Part shown: positions 60,370 through 64,000 of the stretch, piece after piece
How positions within the stretch are numbered: position 1 is the first letter of the stretch
Layout: each line of letters starts with the position of its first letter
Source of the DNA: Mucilaginibacter sp. UR6-1
GTDB taxonomy: Bacteria > Bacteroidota > Bacteroidia > Sphingobacteriales > Sphingobacteriaceae
NCBI RefSeq assembly: GCF_020880975.1
Contig: NZ_JAJIWP010000006.1
Coordinates: 1 to 64,000, forward strand
Direction: 5' to 3'
DNA length: 64,000 bases
Notes under the pieces: generated by a model
What the model was told of the DNA's origin: nothing
Databases searched by the model: none
The model's input: only the letters and a program-made list of their open reading frames with translations
Translations under genes and position numbers: made by a program

Positions 60370-62232
60370 ATGTTTAAGAAATATGATGTAATTGTAGTAG
60401 GTGCAGGGCACGCGGGCTGTGAAGCCGCTGCTGCTGCAGCCAATATGGGCTCATCTGTATTACTTATTACCATGAACATGAATACCATTGCCCAAATGAG
60501 TTGTAACCCTGCCATGGGCGGCGTTGCTAAAGGGCAAATTGTGCGTGAAATCGATGCGATGGGCGGTTATTCAGGAATTATAACTGATAAAACATCCATT
60601 CAATTCAGGATGCTTAACCTCTCAAAAGGACCAGCGATGTGGAGCCCACGTGCACAAAGTGATCGTATGCGCTTTGCCGAAGAGTGGCGGTTAGCCCTGG
60701 AGAATACACCCAATGTTGATTTTTGGCAGGATATGGTAAGCTCATTACTTGTTAAAGGAAATACGGTTTATGGTGTACGTACCTCCATAGGTGTAGAAAT
60801 AGAGTCAAAATCTGTAGTTTTAACTAACGGAACTTTTCTTAACGGCATTATCCATATTGGCGAAAAACGTTTCGGCGGTGGCCGTACCGGTGAAAAATCT
60901 GCTACGGGATTAACTGAACAATTAACTGAATTAGGCTTTGAAGCCGGAAGGATGAAAACCGGTACTCCCCCACGCGTGGATGGCCGTAGTTTAAATTATT
61001 CGGTAATGGAGGAGCAATGGGGCGATGCGGAAAGAGGACGTTTTTCATACACCAAAGTTGAGCAAATACAGGAGCAACGCTGCTGTTGGATAACTTATAC
61101 AAACTCCGATGTACACGAAACTTTGAAAGAAGGCTTTGAAAAATCGCCCATGTTTACCGGTCGTATAAAAGGTTTAGGTCCTCGTTATTGTCCGTCTATT
61201 GAAGATAAGATAAACCGCTTTGCCGAACGCGAGCGCCATCAAATATTTGTTGAGCCGGAAGGTTTAAACACAGTTGAGATATATGTCAATGGTTTCTCTA
61301 CCTCGCTGCCGGAAGATGTTCAATATAAAGCATTAACCAAAATACCGGGTTTTGAGAACGCTAAAATGTTCCGTCCGGGTTATGCTATCGAATACGATTA
61401 CTTCCCTCCTACACAATTAGGTTTAACGCTCGAAACAAAACTGATCAGCAACCTGTTTTTTGCCGGACAGATAAATGGTACTACAGGTTATGAAGAGGCA
61501 GCATCGCAAGGCTTTATCGCGGGAATAAACGCGCATCAAAAAGTGCATGATAAACATGAGCTGATCATGAAAAGATCAGAATCATACATCGGTGTTTTAA
61601 TTGATGACCTGGTAACTAAAGGCACGGAAGAACCGTACCGCATGTTCACTTCACGTGCAGAACATCGTTTGCTGCTGCGTCAGGATAATGCGGATATCAG
61701 GCTCTCGCCTATTGGCCATGAGTTAGGCCTTATTAGTGATGAGCGCTTAAGCAAGGTTAATGATAAGATTAAAAACTCAGATAACATTGTTGCTTATACT
61801 AAAACCAAATCGGTAGAGCCATCAAAAGTAAATACTTTATTAGATGAATTGGGTACAGCCCCTTTATCACAAAACTCTAAAATATTTAATTTAATTAGCA
61901 GGCCACAGGTATCCATTAACGATCTGAGAAGAACCGATGATGCATTTAATGAATTATTATCAGCGTATGATAAAGAAACTATTGAGCAGGCTGAAATAAA
62001 AATTAAATATGAGAGTTATTTTGAAAAGGAATTGGACATTGTTGCCCGCATGAAAAAAATGGAGGACAAAGAGATCAATCCGGATTTCAACTATCATCAA
62101 CTTGTATCGGTATCAAAAGAAGCTCGCGAAAAATTAATGAAGATAAAACCGCGCACTTTGGGCCAGGCATCACGCATTTCGGGTGTTTCGCCATCGGATA
62201 TATCGGTTTTGATGGTACACATTACAAAATAG
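60370..62232 (+). CDS. mnmG: tRNA uridine-5-carboxymethylaminomethyl modification enzyme MnmG
   Basis: 620 residues from the ATG at 60370. MnmG (GidA) with MnmE modifies wobble uridine U34 of several tRNAs. The FAD-binding start DVIVVGAGHAGCEAA, CNPAMGGVAKGQIVREIDAM, GRTGEKSATGLTEQL, FRPGYAIEYDYFPP, GTTGYEEAASQG and the C-terminal SRISGVSPSDISVLMVHI-like end are all present. Length is normal. An upstream ATG at 60343 adds MFHVEHGGI, but those codons are parS site 2 and the ribosome site. The location next to parS is the classical origin-proximal setting of gidA. Confidence 0.97.
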   Translation: MFKKYDVIVVGAGHAGCEAAAAAANMGSSVLLITMNMNTIAQMSCNPAMGGVAKGQIVREIDAMGGYSGIITDKTSIQFRMLNLSKGPAMWSPRAQSDRMRFAEEWRLALENTPNVDFWQDMVSSLLVKGNTVYGVRTSIGVEIESKSVVLTNGTFLNGIIHIGEKRFGGGRTGEKSATGLTEQLTELGFEAGRMKTGTPPRVDGRSLNYSVMEEQWGDAERGRFSYTKVEQIQEQRCCWITYTNSDVHETLKEGFEKSPMFTGRIKGLGPRYCPSIEDKINRFAERERHQIFVEPEGLNTVEIYVNGFSTSLPEDVQYKALTKIPGFENAKMFRPGYAIEYDYFPPTQLGLTLETKLISNLFFAGQINGTTGYEEAASQGFIAGINAHQKVHDKHELIMKRSESYIGVLIDDLVTKGTEEPYRMFTSRAEHRLLLRQDNADIRLSPIGHELGLISDERLSKVNDKIKNSDNIVAYTKTKSVEPSKVNTLLDELGTAPLSQNSKIFNLISRPQVSINDLRRTDDAFNELLSAYDKETIEQAEIKIKYESYFEKELDIVARMKKMEDKEINPDFNYHQLVSVSKEAREKLMKIKPRTLGQASRISGVSPSDISVLMVHITK

Positions 62233-62344
62233 GTTATAAATAACTGATAATTAAGTATTTATAAAATATCGTCTATAAGGCATTATTTTAAAATTTTAAT
62301 ATCAGCATTCATAAAAAACTAAAAATCGCTTATAAGCCTTAAAA

Positions 62345-63988
62345 ATGCTGTCAAATAAAAAAGTAGCTGTTTTTACTAAAAATTTGCCTGTTGTTATAGC
62401 CATCCTGATGTTTTGGGGATGTGCTAACATGAAAAGACCGGAAGGCGGCCCGCGTGACCTTACCCCCCCGAAACTTGTAAAGGCTACACCCGACAACATG
62501 ACACGCAACTTTAAGGCGAAAGAGATAACCTTACAGTTTGACGAATTTTTTAAGCTGAGCAACCAGTACCAGGAAATAAGTATCAGCCCCGCCCAGGAGA
62601 AATTACCGGAGTATAATATTCGGGGCCAAAGCCTGGTAATACAATTTAAAGATACCCTCCAAAAAAATACAACTTATGTAATCAACTTCGGTAAATCCAT
62701 TGCCGACGTTAATGAATCAAACGCGCTCAAAAATTTCACTTATGTTTTTTCAACAGGTCCGCATATTGATTCGTTAAGTATTAGTGGTTCGGTAACCAAC
62801 ACCCAAACCCAGCAAAAAGAAAAAGATATCGCCGTACTCCTCTATCCTCTTAGCAAGGATACCGCATTCTATAAAAAGAAAAAGCCTGCCATTTTTGCTT
62901 TGACAGATTCATCAGGTAATTTTAGTTTAAATAACCTGAAAGAAGATAAGTACCGTATTTACGCACTAAAAGAAACATCGCCCAATAAAATATATGATAA
63001 TGAAGCCGAACTGGTGGGTTTTATAAAGGATACCATCAACCTTACCAAAGATACGGCTAACATACAACTTCGCTTATTTCAGCAGGAACCAACTAATTTT
63101 CGCTTTGTGGACAGGCGTTTTGATGCTGATGGAAAAATAGTATTAGCCTTTAACAAGCCATTACAGCGCCCGTCAGTAAAAATAATAAACCCGGTTAACC
63201 TTGATAACCAAAAGATACTTGAATTCAGCAGCAAGCGCGATACAGCCTTAATGTATATGCGTACAATGGATTTTGATTCGGTAAGCATACAAGTGGCTGA
63301 TAATAATAAACCTGTTGATACGGTTACCTTACGCAAAAGCCGTAAAGAGAACTTTCATAAAGGCGTTAAGCTGAGTTTTAACACAGGCAGCGATAACAAG
63401 CTTAAACCAGGTACTGATTTGCTGATAACTGCAAACCTGCCTATTGAAACTATTAATACTCCGCTGATCACTTTAAAAGAAGATTCTGCCACTGTAACGG
63501 GCTTTACCATAACTAAGGATAGTACATCGCGCAGGCTATCCATGAAATACAGGTGGAAACAAGGTGTAAACTATCAGTTAAACATACCTGATGACGCGCT
63601 GACCGATATATTCGGCAATAAAAACAAAGCCGCAGTTAAAAAATTTGATATTGATAAACCCGAGAACTACAGTATACTTACCTTAAAAATAACCGTACCC
63701 GAACCTAACAAAAATTATGTTATACAATTATACCGTGATGAAAAAAACATATTGCGAAGCGATGTGATCACCAAAAATTCATCAGTGGTTTATAACAATT
63801 ACATTAACGGTAAGTACCATGTTAAGGTGATATATGATGCCAATAAGAATGGCCGTTGGGATAGTGGTAACGTTAAGGAAGGCCGCCAACCGGAAAATAT
63901 TTGGCTGTACGAAAAAGAAATAACCCTGCGCCCAAACTGGGATGCTGAAGAAGCTTTAACTATACCCAAAGAGCCGGTTACTCCTTAA
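62345..63988 (+). CDS. Big_5 (SbsA Ig-like) domain lipoprotein
   Basis: 547 residues with a lipoprotein signal (LPVVIAILMFWGC, Cys near residue 26), then KRPEGGPRDLTPPKLVKATP, the start of a Big_5 immunoglobulin-like domain (ITLQFDEFFKL, YVINFGKSIADVNE, FTYVFSTG). A carboxypeptidase-like beta domain follows (FALTDSSGNFSLNNLKEDKY), and a C-terminal part with YHVKVIYDANKNGRWDSGN. Proteins of this layout are common in Bacteroidota and are of unknown function, probably on the outer surface. The stop lies 12 bases before the window end, so the gene is complete. Confidence 0.9.
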   Translation: MLSNKKVAVFTKNLPVVIAILMFWGCANMKRPEGGPRDLTPPKLVKATPDNMTRNFKAKEITLQFDEFFKLSNQYQEISISPAQEKLPEYNIRGQSLVIQFKDTLQKNTTYVINFGKSIADVNESNALKNFTYVFSTGPHIDSLSISGSVTNTQTQQKEKDIAVLLYPLSKDTAFYKKKKPAIFALTDSSGNFSLNNLKEDKYRIYALKETSPNKIYDNEAELVGFIKDTINLTKDTANIQLRLFQQEPTNFRFVDRRFDADGKIVLAFNKPLQRPSVKIINPVNLDNQKILEFSSKRDTALMYMRTMDFDSVSIQVADNNKPVDTVTLRKSRKENFHKGVKLSFNTGSDNKLKPGTDLLITANLPIETINTPLITLKEDSATVTGFTITKDSTSRRLSMKYRWKQGVNYQLNIPDDALTDIFGNKNKAAVKKFDIDKPENYSILTLKITVPEPNKNYVIQLYRDEKNILRSDVITKNSSVVYNNYINGKYHVKVIYDANKNGRWDSGNVKEGRQPENIWLYEKEITLRPNWDAEEALTIPKEPVTP

Positions 63989-64000
63989 ACCAGCTTGAAT

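Noticed and set aside
1..64000. CRISPR arrays, phage or transposase genes
   Set aside because: No regularly spaced direct repeats, integrase, transposase or structural phage gene was found on reading the window.

Overview
The window reads as chromosomal DNA of a Bacteroidota bacterium, most likely a Sphingobacteriaceae member such as Mucilaginibacter or Pedobacter (inference; no marker gene was compared). The reasons are a SusC/SusD pair with a DUF1735-type lipoprotein, further TonB-dependent receptors with carboxypeptidase-regulatory N-domains, a periplasmic-propeller histidine kinase with an AraC-type response regulator, TAnnTTTG-type -7 promoter elements, and few Shine-Dalgarno sequences. 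I see no phage, insertion sequence, CRISPR array or rRNA operon.

Layout. 1-5.7 kb: small accessory genes (DUF4256, two lipoproteins, a divergent SnoaL/HxlR pair, a gluzincin-like protein) and two tandem identical tRNA-Glu genes. 5.7-13.5 kb: a compact plus-strand operon centred on ergothioneine. It holds a purine-type deaminase, a DUF427 protein, an FAD disulfide oxidoreductase, an ABC importer resembling EgtV/EgtU, EgtB, EgtD and an SDR. The importer's fused binding domain has its two halves in swapped order (circular permutation). 13.5-22.9 kb: a hybrid two-component system split into two overlapping ORFs, a LacI regulator, an APC permease with a Cys/Met-metabolism PLP enzyme, and an S41 peptidase. 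23-29.5 kb: an ATP-grasp protein, a NERD protein, tRNA-Arg, metG, an LD-carboxypeptidase and DoxX. 29.5-35.4 kb: a SusC/SusD/DUF1735 uptake locus with no enzyme attached. 35.5-45.4 kb: a PadR-PspC cassette with a visible operator, two TonB receptors, ExoIII, a cyclophilin and an intergenic block of palindromic repeats. 45.5-57.4 kb: an alpha/beta hydrolase, a macro-domain protein, an OmpR-type two-component system, a DUF4175/anti-sigma/YbeY run, a glutathione peroxidase, and mlaEFD. 57.7-64 kb: an oxidoreductase, an ABC-F ATPase, two perfect parS sites, mnmG and a Big_5 lipoprotein.

How it works together. The 5.7-12.6 kb operon would let the cell both make ergothioneine (EgtD methylates histidine, EgtB attaches sulfur) and move a betaine-like thiol through EgtUV; the flavoprotein is a plausible redox partner. 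The parS pair ahead of mnmG suggests that the right end of the window is origin-proximal. The Sus locus, the split two-component system and the mla genes are ordinary envelope and nutrient functions of this phylum.
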